A DNA stretch of 64,000 bases. Source: Blasia pusilla (lineage: Eukaryota > Marchantiophyta > Marchantiopsida > Blasiales). The DNA is taken from contig CM114272.1 of assembly GCA_050084515.1 (NCBI GenBank), forward strand, positions 13,454,001 to 13,518,000. The letters run 5' to 3'. Position 1 is the first letter of the stretch, and every line of letters begins with the position of its first letter. The notes under the pieces are model-generated. The model worked only from the letters and a program-made list of their open reading frames with translations. It had not been told where the DNA came from and did not search any database. Of this stretch, positions 1 to 11,040 are shown one piece after another. The position numbers were made by a program, and so were the translations under genes.

Positions 1-207
1 TCATTAGGAGAGTGGGTTTGGTTTGACATGAGAGAGCGTGCACACCTTTGAGAGCTATGGTGTGAGATTGTGTAGAGAGAGATTGGATCTTACTTTATTG
101 GAGATATTTTGGTACTTCTTGTCTCGTTGTTTGGATGTCATGAGTTAGCATGGGATCGTGCATGTTTGTGTGTGTGTTTGGTGATAGCGATGAGTATGCG
201 CACGACA
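1..207 (+). mobile_element. LTR-1 tail (3' end of an LTR), element cut by window edge
   Basis: The stretch matches the last third of the complete LTR at 49252-49886 almost base for base, including the GAGAGTGGGTTTGG block and the terminal GCGCACGACA. It therefore reads as the 3' end of an LTR whose 5' part lies off-window. The next base (208) starts in the middle of a gag reading frame, not at a primer-binding site, so this LTR is either nested in another copy or was joined to it by recombination. Confidence 0.8.
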
Positions 208-420
208 GGAGATACGGACCCCGACACGGTTCAACCCTTTCATGGCATGGAAGGGTTGTTCCAGCACTTGGAGGGTCCTCCGATGGATGATTACATGGAG
301 TTTTGATCACTATATTCAATAGAGATCAATGCCTGGAGGAAGTATTGGGCTGCAGGGTATATCTCCACTAGTGGTCGCGAGGCATATGATGGGATCGTGA
401 GAGGAGAGAGACCCACACTG
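208..420 (+). pseudogene. gag fragment of the DNMT-bearing gypsy family
   Basis: The bases match the gag of element E from about 52647 onward: the same FNPF..HLEGPPMDDYMEF core is readable, with a stop after MEF (TGA at 304-306) where E has a sense codon. The match ends near 418 at CCCACAC, where the sequence flips into the minus-strand integrase of element A. Only about 70 codons of gag are present, so this is a non-functional scrap. Confidence 0.75.
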
Positions 421-429
421 CCATTGCTC

Positions 430-1560
430 CCTGTGTTGAGCAATGGCAACATTCTCAAAGGCTGTTGGCATAACTCTCCGAAAGAGCTCTGCCCGCTAAG
501 AACACACTCTCATCCACATCTCTGGGTCATCAAGGTTCACCACCTCACTAGACTCCTGAAGAATTGCTACTGGCAAGTTTGGATCTTGGCCGTATAACAG
601 AAAATAAGGTGAGAAGGAAGCCAAGGATGTTTGGCAACTGAACCTATACCCCATGGCTAACCATGGCAACTGAATATCCCAGTCTCTAAGATGCCCCTTC
701 TGTAGGCCATACTTGCGCAATGCCCTCTTCACCGTCTAAACCACACGCTCAGCCAAACCATCCGCCTCTGGATGATCTCGACGCCTTGTCACACAAAACC
801 TAAAACTCTGTATCCTGGTCGGTCAACACCTTAGTTGGTGCACCAAAATGACTAAGCACTCTATCAAGAAACGCATACGCCGTTCCCTCACTTGCCTTGT
901 CAGGTAATGTCACCAACTCAATCCACTTGGAGAAGTGCTCCACCATCACCAACACATATCGATGATTTCGTACCGTCAACGGTAATGGTCCCGCAAAGTC
1001 CACACTCCAACGGTAACCCAACCCCATAATAGGCAAGAAGTGTAACTGTGGTATAGGGGCATTGAATGATGCCCTCACCCGGTCACAAACCATACAATGT
1101 GACAATAACTACTGTACCTGAGTATGCATGCCACGCCACCAATATTAGCCAAGGAGTAAGCTATACGTACGCTTTATCCCAAAATATCCCAACTCCTCAT
1201 GGGCATGTCGCACAATGCGCTCTCTCTGAGCCAAATGCGGCACCACTCGTACTTTACCATCCTCCCACACACAAAGAATATGTGTTCCCTCCAATCGATA
1301 CCTCCTAGCACGTTGAAGAACACGGTCTCGCTCCTTGGCACTCATTATGCCTGGCATCCTACTGGTCCGTAGGAACTCCAACACCAACGCATCATCATGA
1401 ATATCACGCTGATCCGTGCCACCATCTCCAACCTTAGGATCTGAATACTGGCCATCTATCCTCTGACTAGAGTAAGATGTCATGTGGTCCTCCGTACTAG
1501 AGTCCATCCCTAACCAACATAAAAAGGCAGATGCATGCCAACCTGGTACCATCTCCTCAT
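430..1560 (-). pseudogene. Integrase of element A (3' truncated)
   Basis: The minus strand encodes the zinc-binding start (HAHEELGYFGIKRTYSLL followed by CMVCDRV, an HHCC arrangement), the catalytic core with SVDFAGPLPL (first Asp), VLTDQDTEF (second Asp) and EADGLAERVV (Glu), then the conserved LPWLAMGYRF and FSPYFLLYG blocks and the start of the MPTAFENVAIAQ region. It would insert retrotransposon cDNA into host DNA. Stops and frame changes separate the HHCC part, the core and the C-terminal part. It ends before the SH3-like C-terminal domain and PHD finger seen in elements C, E and F. Confidence 0.85.
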
Positions 1561-1599
1561 CAACCTCGCCATGCCATCTAGCCCTAGTTGCATCCTCTT

Positions 1600-3090
1600 G
1601 GCTAGTTTATGGGTTCCTACTCAACCCATCAGCATCAAGGTTGGCAACTCCAGGTCTATGTACCACCTGGAAGTCATACTCCTGTAAGATAAGAGCCCAC
1701 CGTGCAAACTTCCTTGTAAGCTTGTCAGACTCCATCAACCACTTGAGCCGCTCGTGATCAGTAACAAGGGTAAACTATGTGCCAAAAAAATAACACCTAA
1801 AGTGTGCCACAGCCCACACTACTGCCAAGCACTCTCCCTCATATGAACTATAGCGCGACTCCGCTGCATTATTCGAACGACTTGCATATGCCACCACAAA
1901 CTCCATGTGCTCATCATCATGTTGTGTCAACACCGCTCCAAGTCCCAACATACTCCAATCATTGTGCAACTGAAATGGGCGCCCTCTGATAGGTCTCCTC
2001 AAGATAGGCACGACCACCAACTGGGCCTTGAGCTCCACAAAAGCTCTCTCCTGATCATCTCCCCAGTGCCACTCCTGATCTGATTTCAGAAATTGGTTCA
2101 AAAGCTTTGCCATAGCACTAAATCCCTTCACATACCTCCGATAGTAGTTCGCCAATCCCATGAATGCTTCGGCGAACTCTACTCACATCTACCGGAGGAG
2201 GAATAAGTGCAATAGCCTCCACCTTTGCTTGCTGAACTCCCAAACCACCTGGATAGATCACATCACCCAAGTACTCAACATCCTCATGGAAGAACTTACG
2301 CTTTCTTGGATGCAAACGTAGACCATGAGCTTTCAACCGCTCAAACATAATCTACAAATGTATCTGATGCTCCTCCACCGTGTTACTGAACACCAAGATA
2401 TCATCAATGTAACACCGAACAAAATCCAACCCTGCTAGCATCCTGTCCATCACTCTCTGAAACTCGGCACGTGCATTCTTCAACCCAAAGGGTAAGAATT
2501 TCCACTGGTACAAACAATCCTTGCCATGAGAGTTGACACCCCAAAATGTTGTCTTGGCCTTGTCACTTTCTTGAATCGGAAACTAATGGTATCCTGCCCG
2601 AAGATCCAAAGTACTGAAAATATTTGCCTGTCCCACCACATCAAAGATCTCCTCAGGTATAGGCATGGCATACCTATCGGCCTTGGTCTGCCGATTGATA
2701 GGATGGTAATCTCCACACATCCGTCTATCCGTGTAGTTGCCATGCACATCCTTTTTAGCAGGCATGACAATGGCTGATGCATACTCTCCATGCGACAACT
2801 CCACTAATCCAGCCTCTAAAAGGTCCAACTTCCTACTCTGAATCAGGTCCCTCTCCATATCACTATATCGGTAGGGACGACGGAAGATTGGCGTATCAAT
2901 AGCCAAATCAATCCGTATACCGGGTCCAACCAAAGCACCCAACTCCTTCATGCTAAAGGCAAAACAACTCCTATGAGCACGTAGGAACTGTGTCAAGCGG
3001 AGTTTCTCACCTCGCGTAAGCTTGGGCCCAAGTAATGGCTCCCAAGTCTCCTCCACTGGCACACTAGAGGGAGAGGACGACGCCATTGGC
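1600..3090 (-). pseudogene. Reverse transcriptase and RNase H of element A
   Basis: RT begins near 3086 after a Pro/Ser-rich linker. Visible blocks are RRPYRYSDMER, HGEYASAIVMPAKKD, RRMCGDYHPINR, FSTLDLRAGYH (motif A), KFLPFGLKNA, and RCYIDDILVFS (catalytic YIDD). The connection block has NYYRRYVKGFS and HWGDDQERAF. RNase H follows with DWSMLGLGAVL (Asp), YEGECLAVVWA (Glu) and a VTDH remnant (Asp). The order and motifs are typical of Ty3/gypsy pol. A stop after LRAGYH, a frame change near 2160 and further stops in RNase H break the frame. Confidence 0.88.
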
Positions 3091-3289
3091 TGCTATGCAA
3101 CCCCCTCACAAGATGGTACACCCTTAGCTACACCATCATCTGAGCAAATAACTCCTCCACCAGCATGAGCAACCAACTCCACATGCCCAGCCATTACATC
3201 CCATTTACTCCAAGGATGCAAAATACTACTCTCCTCGCCCCCAGCCGATGCCTCTTCCGTCCCGATAGCCATCGAGCTCATCACAAGGG

Positions 3290-4130
3290 GTGGAAGATCC
3301 ACAGACATAATCCAAAGTAGACGTTGCTCGGCCATACCAAGACTCAAAATCCAGGTCAAACAATTCAGGTCCATGGCCTGACCCAACACATGACGTCGTG
3401 AAGCCTAAAAAATGGAAGCAACCGTTGTCACACCAGTAGCAAATCCCATCGCACGCTCTCTCTCATCAGCGTTAGGCTCCACCAACTGTCGCACATGAGA
3501 ATCCCATACAAGCCCGGGACCACCTTCCTTGTAGGCATGTGAAGAGGGAAAACTCACAAATGTGGGTAGTGCCATCCTAGGCTGCCCCACACGGTTCACC
3601 ACTACCATGGGTGATTGATCAATAACCCTCACCACCTGAGAAAGTCGCCGAGTATCCAAGATACTATCCACTGTAAGGCAAGGATCCCGCAGCACTACAT
3701 CATATGCTCAACGGAGAACCTCCCTAGGCAACAAGTTTGTCCACCATAAGCATGGACGATGTGCACGCAAGCCAACTCGCGCTCCATCCAACAACACCGC
3801 TGGTCCAATCCAAGACCGCACCTCATGAACACTCGCCATCATCTGGATCCGAGTGTCACCCAACAATGGAACATTCTCCAGAATGTAAGCTGGAGCACGT
3901 GCCTGATGAGCCTGAAGATGTCGTAATATACGCAACATCTCCCAAAACAATCGAGACCTAGGGTCATGTAATCCCTCACCACGACCAGCACGTGTATGAC
4001 CCTGACATGGCCATCCAGCAATCACCAAATCCACAAGAGCAACCCTCTCAAGGTCTTGCGCCCCCAACAATGCAATGTGTGATAGCAAAGCACGCTGGCC
4101 TTGAGAGCTTCATGCTTTCACGGTTACCAC
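3290..4130 (-). pseudogene. DNMT3-like cytosine-5 methyltransferase domain of element A (C-terminal two thirds)
   Basis: From 4088 downward the minus strand reads DLVIAGWPCQGH (motif IV; catalytic Cys codon at 4005-4007), ILENVPLLGDTR (motif VI, ENV), VLLDGARVGLRAHRP then LWWTNL (motif VIII region; the A-H-R-x-R-[YW]-[FW]-x-N-L shape is close to DNMT3 enzymes), VEPNADERERAMGFATGV (a DNMT3-like block before motif IX/X) and VLGQAMDLNCLTW (motif X-like). The expected reaction is methyl transfer from SAM to cytosine C5. Motif I is lost by truncation. Only two stops interrupt the region, near 3707 and 3402. It is fused upstream of RT, so it is part of the retroelement and not a host gene. Of the five copies it alone keeps an intact PCQG. 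Confidence 0.85.
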
Positions 4131-4300
4131 GAATGTTGAGAAAATCCTTTGTGTGCCTTTGGTCGCATCCTTCACATCCATATTTATGTAGCCATTGTGA
4201 TAGTGTTACCATTTATTTATTTTTCAATACTTTCCAATCTCCACCTATAGGGATTTTGACCTACCTAGTCTCATTTTTCTTTTGTTAGTTATGTAGAATA
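4131..4300. other. Unassigned spacer between elements A and B
   Basis: About 170 bp of AT-richer sequence with no coding similarity to either flanking element and no LTR match. I see no gene in it. Confidence 0.5.
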
Positions 4301-5600
4301 TGATCTTCATATCTTTATCTTGCCTATCACGTCCAATGTCGTCGGCGCTATCAGCTGTAGGTAGACATAATCGCTGCATCCCTGGTCAATAGCCTCCTCC
4401 ATGCATAGTCGCGTACCTCAGAGTATCGCGATGCTGAGCGATAGCCAGGTTCTCAAACGCCATAGGCATGACTCTCCAAAAGAGCTCAGCCCGCTGAGAA
4501 CACGCTCGCACCCATACATCTGGATCGTCAAGGTCAAGTACCTCAACCACATCTCGTCGAATTGACGCCGGTAACTCTAGCTCTCTCCCATAGAGCAAGA
4601 AATATGGTGAAAATGATGCCAAGGATGCATGCCAACTGATGCGGTAACCCATCGCCAACTACGGCAAGTGTAGGTCCCAATCTCCCAAGTGTCCTCTCTG
4701 CAATCCATACTTGCGCAATCCTCTCTTCATCGTCTCTCTGTACAACTCTCTCTGCCAAACCATCTGCCTCCGGATGATCTCACGAAGTCATATGATGATC
4801 TATCAATGCCTGATCACACAAGGCCTAAAAGTCACCCCTAAACTCAGTACCTTGGTTTGTCAACACCTCTGCTGGTGCGCCGGAATGACTAAGCACTTGA
4901 TCAAGAAATGGATAAGCCGCTCCCTCACTTGACCAATCTAACAACGCTTCCAACTCAATCCACTTGGAGAAGTGCTCCACCATGACCAACACGTTCTGAC
5001 TATGGCGTCATGTCAATGGTAAAGGCCCTACAAAGTCTAAACTCCAGCAATACCCTAAGCCCATGATCGATAAAGGATGCAAGTGTGGTATCGGAGCATT
5101 GAACGATGTCTGTACCCTATCATATACAATGCATCTAGCTACAAACTGCTGAACATCTGTATGCATACCACGCCACCAATACTAAATATGAATCAAGCTA
5201 TATGTATGCTTGACTTTGAAATGCCCTACCTCCTCGTGAGCATTACTCACAACTCGTGCTCGCTGCAAAGGATGCGATACCATTCGCACTCGTCCATCCT
5301 CCCAAACTCAAAGCACATGCGTCCCCTCCCACCTGAACCTCCTGGCTCGCTGTAAGACTCAATCCCGCTCTCTAGCATCCATTGTGCTCGTTAAGACACC
5401 AGTGCGCAGGTACTCCAAGATAATCTCATCATCGTTGATGTCTCCAGTCTCTGTCGACTCCTCACTAGCACTTGGATCTGAGGACTCACCATCCAACCTC
5501 CCTCATATAGTGGATGCCTCATGCTGACCTGACATAACCAACAAACACAAATAGGCAGATGCGAGCCAATCGGAAACCATCTCCTCATCACTCGTACCAT
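4300..5600 (-). pseudogene. Integrase of element B (3' truncated)
   Basis: The readable parts include the ISWHASLASFSPYFLLYG block, VEVLDLDDPDVWVRACSQRA and MPMAFENLAIAQHRDTLRYA, with the HHCC and catalytic core upstream in broken frames (the EADGLAERVVQ Glu block at about 4750-4770). Past a stop at about 4384 a frame-shifted DYVYLQL..APTTLDV remnant (about 4310-4372) shows the copy once extended into the C-terminal SH3-like domain. No PHD finger remains. Confidence 0.8.
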
Positions 5601-7090
5601 GCCACCGCGCTCCAGTCATATCGCTCTAGCTCGTGTATGGGTTACGGCTCAACCCGTCCGCATCCTATTTCAGATGTCGTGGGCGATGGACAACCTGAAA
5701 ATCATACTCCTGCAACATGAGTGACCATCTAGCAAGCTTCTCTGTAAGCTTGTCAGACTCCATCAACCAACTGAGTGGCTGATGATCAGTGATGAGCATG
5801 AAAGGGTTCCCAAACAAATAACATATGAAATGGGCCATTGCCCACACTACAGCTAAACACTCTCCCTCATAGGAAATGTACTTTGCCTCTACAGTGTTGT
5901 TCGAGCCCCTTGCATACGCCACTACAAACTCCTTTCCCTCATCATCTCTCTGAGTGAGCACCGCTCCTAACCCCAACATACTCCAGTCCGTATGTAACTG
6001 GAACGGAAGACCACACATAGGTCTCCTCAAAATGGGTGAGGGCGTCAACCTTTCCTTGAGCTCCTGAAATGCTCGCTTGTGATCATCTCCCTAAAACCAC
6101 TGCTAGTCCAACCTAGTCAGCAAAATCAGTGCCTTTGCAATTGCACTAAAGCCCTTCACGTACTGTAAATGGTAGTTCAACAATCCCATGAAAACTCGAA
6201 CTCAACTCACATCTGTAGGGTGGAGAATGCGCGCTATGGCCTCCACCTTCGTCTACTAAACTCCAATACCCCTTGGATAAATGGTGTGTCTAAGGTACTC
6301 GATCTGGTCATTGAAGAACTTGCACTTGCCTGGATGTAACTTCAGCCCATGTAACTGCAGTCGTCAAAACACCTACTCCAGATGTCTCTCATGCTCCTCA
6401 ATCGTGGCACTAAAGACGATAATGTCATCCAAATAACATCTCGCATAATCCAAACCAACCAAAATCCTATCCATAACTCGCTGAAAATCCGCAGGGACGT
6501 TCTTCAACCCAAATGATAAGAACCGCCAGTGGTACAAACAATCCTTCCCCAAAGGATCTATCCCCAAACATGTTTTCTTCTCCCTGTCCTCCACTCAGAT
6601 GGGCAATTGATGATAGCCAGCACAGAGATCCAAACAACTGAAGATCCTTGCATGCCCCATGGCATCAAAGATCTCCTTGGAAGTAGGCATAGCATAGCGA
6701 TCAGCCTTCGTATGCCAATTGATAGGACCGTAATCCCCACACATCCGCCTATCGTTCCACTGGCCATGCATGTCCTTCTTCGTCGGTAGAATTTTGGCAG
6801 ATGCATACTCTCCAAGCAATCTCTCCCCTAGTCCAGCGTCAACCAAGTCTCAACTCCTACTCTGAATCAAGGCTCGCTCCATGTCAAAATAACTGTAGGG
6901 TCTTAGAAAGATAGGACTATCACTATCCAACTCGATCCAAATATCTGGACCCTTCAGTGTACCCAAGTTGTACATACTTTATGCAAAACAATCCCTAAAT
7001 CTCCACAAGAACTGCAACACTCGTCTCCTCTTCGCTCTTGTCAACCTAGGACCAATCACCGGCTCCCAAGTCTCTCTCTCATGACCTCTG
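5600..7090 (-). pseudogene. Reverse transcriptase and RNase H of element B
   Basis: RT blocks seen are LGEYASAKILPTKKD, RRMCGDYGPINW, FSCLDLCAGYHQLPI (motif A), RFLSFGLKNVPADFQRVMD and ARCYLDDIIVFSAT (YLDD in place of the family's YIDD). RNase H shows HTDWSMLGLGAVLTQRDDE, YEGECLAVVWAMAHF and LITDHQPLSWLMESD, giving the usual acidic residues. RNase H is open over about 127 codons (5665-6048), but the connection region and RT are split by stops and frame changes. Confidence 0.87.
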
Positions 7091-7199
7091 GAGAAGAGGA
7101 GGGTGATGGTTGCTAACTAGCAACCTCTAGAGCAGCAGCATGCGCTCCCAACTCAGACACCAACTCTCCAGGCACTCCACTATGTCCTGCATCAGCAAA

Positions 7200-8430
7200 A
7201 TGAACTCCCATCTCTCTATGCTCTCGTGACATATCCCATGAAGTCCATGGATGCCTCTCCATCACCATCGCGCCCCTAGCGAGTGTCTCACCCGTCTGCA
7301 AAGTGGACGTAATGTCACAAACGCCTCTTGCATCCGTCTCTGCTCAGCCAAACCAAGACTGAACACCCAAGTAAGACAATTCAGGTCCATAGCCTCACCC
7401 AATATATGTCTGCGGGATGCCTCTGCCATCATAGGCACCGCTGTCATACCTGTAGAGAACCCCATAGCTCGCTCTCGCTCGTCAACATTGGGCTCCACCA
7501 TTGGGCTCCACCATTGAACGTGCCTGCTCATCCCATATCATGCCTGGTCCTCCCTGACAAAAAGCATGAGATGACGGGAAACTCACCAACGTAGGCAATG
7601 ATGCCCTCTGTTGGCCCACCCGATTGGCCACTGCCAACGCTGGTACATCATCACGATTAACAACCTGAGATCGCCGCCGTGGATCCAATATTGCATGCTC
7701 TGTAAGTAGTGATGGTCTCTGGACCCCATCATAAGCCCGCCTCAACAACTTGGTTGTTAAAAGATTCTTCCACCACAATCGTGGACGGTGTGCACGCGAT
7801 CCTACACTCGTCGCATCCAACATCACCGCCGGTCCTATCCACGACCGCACCTGATGTACACATGCCATCACTCGGGCTCGAGTGTTACCTAACAATGGGA
7901 CGTTCTCCCAAATGTAGGCTGGAGAACACCGCTGGGTAGTCTGCAAGTGACGAAGAACTCGCAACATCTCCCAAAACATGGCCAATCTCAGGTCCTGCAA
8001 ACCAAGTCCTCAACCCGCCAAAGAATGACCCTAACATGGCCACCCTGCCACCACCAAGTGTATCGGACCAACCCTATCCAAATCTGGCGCCCCCAACCAT
8101 GAAATGTTGGCCGGAAATACATGTTGATATCCCCTAACTGCAAACACTAGCAATAACTCAGGATATTGCTTTACTAGTCTCGACACATGATGTAATGAGA
8201 CTCTACTTGCAGTCTCATCCCTCTCAACATACAAGTACTTTTGTACTTGTATTCCAGCCTACAACATTGCAACCAAGGTTGTACTTATCCCTCCAAAGAG
8301 ATCTAGTATACATATACCCTCCTCGGGATACCGCCACACAATCGGTGTGGTGTCCAAGAGTATCAACGTCTCCACTCCTAGAGCACATGGTAACTTTGTC
8401 CTGTCTCGCTCTAGAGCATAGGCTTGGCTC
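7200..8430 (-). pseudogene. DNMT3-like methyltransferase domain of element B
   Basis: Motif I (ILDLFGGIS, near 8285-8310), the YVERDET block after it, GWPC with the next codon TAG at about 8031 (motif IV), ENVPLLGNTR (motif VI), SRAHRPRLWWKNL (motif VIII-like), VEPNVDERERAMGF and ILGEAMDLNCLTW (motif X-like) appear in the right order on the minus strand. The catalytic Cys is encoded but followed by a stop instead of Gln. A 13-bp tandem duplication at 7487-7512 shifts the frame within the VEPN block. Confidence 0.85.
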
Positions 8431-9530
8431 CACTCCTGCCTCAAGAGCTTGTCTGCTCTCCTCTGCAAATCGATGCTCATCCCCCACAAAACTGAAGAAG
8501 TGTCGCCAACAGATGTAGCCACGCTTGTCATCGATTGCCACTCCTCAAGACAATCCTCTGCATCAACGTTCCCCTCCAGTAAATATCCAAGCACACATAA
8601 TGTGCCACAATAAGTAGCAACTATTTTGGTCGACCCTCGGAGTGAACCATCAAGTCTCCCTGCATACTGCTTAGGTAGTTGACTGGCTCGTCCCTCACCT
8701 GACTGCCAACCTGGTCGATAAGAGGCTGAATCCTCCAAAAAGTCAAGTGTGAACCCTATAGGATACAATACGGTAGCCCCTACCAAAACATCATAAGACT
8801 CGGCCAGTGTCACAACCGCTCGCGTCCGCACCATCACACTATCCGTAGGATGATCGGGCTGAATCCCGCAAGTCATGAACTGTGTCGGGGATGTGCCTCC
8901 CAATGAAGTCTGAATCTGGAATGGACATGGAGTGATCTCACACTTCCGCAATCCCATCGCTATACATGTCGCCTTCCCCAACATATGGGTTGTGCTCCTG
9001 AATCAAGTAGCACTCTCTGCGATTGATACACAACTCCAGATGGTCCAACCAACTGGAAAACTCCATCTCGGTTGTCCAAGACAACAACTCATGGTGAGAC
9101 GACTGCACGCGCTATCGCTCGTCTAGCTGGAAACTTTGCCACTCTAGCCGCAACTGCATGCCAACTCTCTATAGCTCTCGTCCCAAGCACCTGCTCCAAG
9201 GGTACCTCTACCACATCTCCAGTGCGAGTCTCAACATTAGAAGAACCAAACTCATCGCTCTCACACAACGTCGCCGCCAACCGAAAAACCTCAACTGGTG
9301 GACCTCCATATGTCAAGAAATCTCTAGCTGTAAATAGTGGGACACTACACAAAGCCGTCACCATCTCTCGTAATGTGTCAGTGCTAGGCCGTGTCGAATG
9401 CTGCAATGACATGATAGACGTACTCGCCTCACCCGATCCTCTAATTGCATCGGCATCTGCAACAACAACACTCCTCAAAGGCTGACTAGAGACCATCGAT
9501 GGAGTCCGAAGAGCCTCTAACAATGTAAAA
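8430..9530 (-). pseudogene. Aspartic protease region of element B
   Basis: A 144-codon block (9089-9523) has the family's conserved pre-protease features: EALRTPSM, PLFTARDFLT, EVFRLAATLCE, GTRAIESWHAVAARVA. The active-site stretch (Asp-Ser-Gly-Ala-Gln-Pro in relatives) lies at about 8985-9010 and is frame-shifted. A 241-codon open stretch (8259-8984) then covers MLGKATCIAMGLRK, YDVLVGATVLYPIGFTLDF and the linker into the methyltransferase, with no stop between protease and DNMT. The two domains were evidently one polyprotein. Confidence 0.78.
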
Positions 9531-9539
9531 GACTGGGGA

Positions 9540-11040
9540 AGTCTAGCTTGTCTGCCAACTTCTCCCCTCTAAGAATCTAACTCCACTTCGGATCCTCGTG
9601 GCTCAGAAGCTCTCACCGCGCCTCTTGTAACCACTGCATATGCATCCACTTGTGCGGTGTTGCAAAAAAATCCCATACCTCCTAGATCTCCCGCCATATC
9701 CTGGGCCTGAGCAGTTCAAGAAGTCAGCGCGCCCCCTGCACCTGATGTAGATGCCTGCTGGGCTATCAAAGCCTGAAGACGTTGCTCCAACTGAGCAATC
9801 CTCGCCAAAGCTGCCTCTGATGCAAGTGCTGCATTTGCTCTCGCAGGTGGTGGGATCCTGCCTCCACCACGTCCTCGACATCCTACACCTCATTCTCTGC
9901 CACCTCTAGGTCCTTGACCTCCCTCTAGGTACAGCTCGGGTTGGAGCTCGAAACATCTCTTACATGCGTGCCCATATGTCTGGCAATTATCACACTAAGG
10001 TAAGGGTGGCCTCCCCTAGGCTGTCTCACATATAGCTAATGGTGTTGCATGCACTCCACTCTGTTGTCTACAATCTCGCTGACGATGTGATCCTCCACAC
10101 GCCCAACAAGAAATAGCTGAGCCCTGCTGCCCAGCGTATGACTGAATTGGTTGTGGTCTTGGCTCCTGGTATCCTCCCATAGCCCTTGGTCCCATGACTC
10201 TATTTCGAGTAGTGCACTGTGGCACTAATGGAGACACCCTCACTCTTGTCGTCTCCCTCGAAGATGACACGCATGTCGTCAAAACTCTCTCCTCAAGTAT
10301 GTTGAGCTCAATCCACTCCGCGAATAAAAATACAGACTTGAGAGTAAGCAAACCAACATGTTAGAGAGTTACATCTCGCACTCTCTTCCGCAACTCGCAA
10401 TCTAGCATCGCATACCAGAATTGAACCGCTTGCGCCTCGGTCACATCCTGAGTCACTATGATCAACCATCGGAGCCATGCATTGGCCTCTCAAAGACTCT
10501 CTCCCACTCTCCGATGAAACTCATGAATCGACTTTATCTTGTCAGTCCTCAACCCCTGATAGTTCCTCCCCAACTCTCGGAAGAACTCAACCAACGAGTT
10601 GAACGCGGGCGGTACTCGGCTGATTACACTCGTAAGACTCGGGTCGAAAACTCCTCCAAGTGTCTCCTCCGTGCGATTAGTGGATGCTATTGCAGCCGCC
10701 ATATCAAACATCGCACGCCCTGTGAGGGACACATATCATGGAGACCAAAATAGTCTCCATACCTCGATCTTTGCCTCATGGGGAATCCAAAACTCATGAT
10801 AATCATCCATGAGAGGGCCTTCCAGATGATGAAAAAGTCCCTTCCAAGGCCTAAAAGGGTTGAATCTTTGATGGTTCTGCATCCTCTCTGCATCGCACCA
10901 ACTATCAAACTCCTCCATAAAATCATCCAATTTGATGGTTCCCACCATGCCTGAGAACCGTCGGGGTTCCCTTGTGGACCCAAACATATCGCAATCATCC
11001 ATGTCCCACAACAACAGTGTGGCCACACTCGCGACACTTC
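9540..11040 (-). pseudogene. gag of element B
   Basis: The start region (10736-11026) reads RRFSGMVGTIKLDDFMEEFD and then FNPFRPWKGLFHHLEG, the retrotransposon capsid-like core shared with element E. At about 10090-10130 there is a zinc knuckle CWACGGSHRQRDC (C-x2-C-x3-H-x4-C). Further downstream, gag is low-complexity and Arg/Gly-rich in several frames. It would form the nucleocapsid-like particle. Frameshifts divide it into at least four blocks. Confidence 0.78.

Larger units (their letters stand above)
430..4130 (-). mobile_element. Element A: truncated Ty3/gypsy with DNMT domain
   Basis: Reading down the minus strand, this copy runs DNMT (from about 4130), reverse transcriptase, RNase H and integrase (to about 430). 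Gag, protease, the N-terminal half of the methyltransferase with motif I, the integrase C-terminus and both LTRs are missing. The 3' break is an inverted junction with a gag scrap; the 5' break abuts about 170 bp of unassigned DNA. It carries the best-kept methyltransferase catalytic half in the window. Stops and frameshifts in RT, RNase H and integrase make it a dead copy. Confidence 0.85.

Noticed and set aside
3290-4130. A stand-alone host DNA methyltransferase gene
   Set aside because: In every copy the domain is followed by gypsy RT and, where the 5' side survives, preceded by protease and gag; it belongs to the retroelement and has no introns.
7482-8000. 172-codon minus-strand frame as an intact small protein
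   Set aside because: It is the middle of element B's methyltransferase domain, bounded by a 13-bp duplication and a stop.
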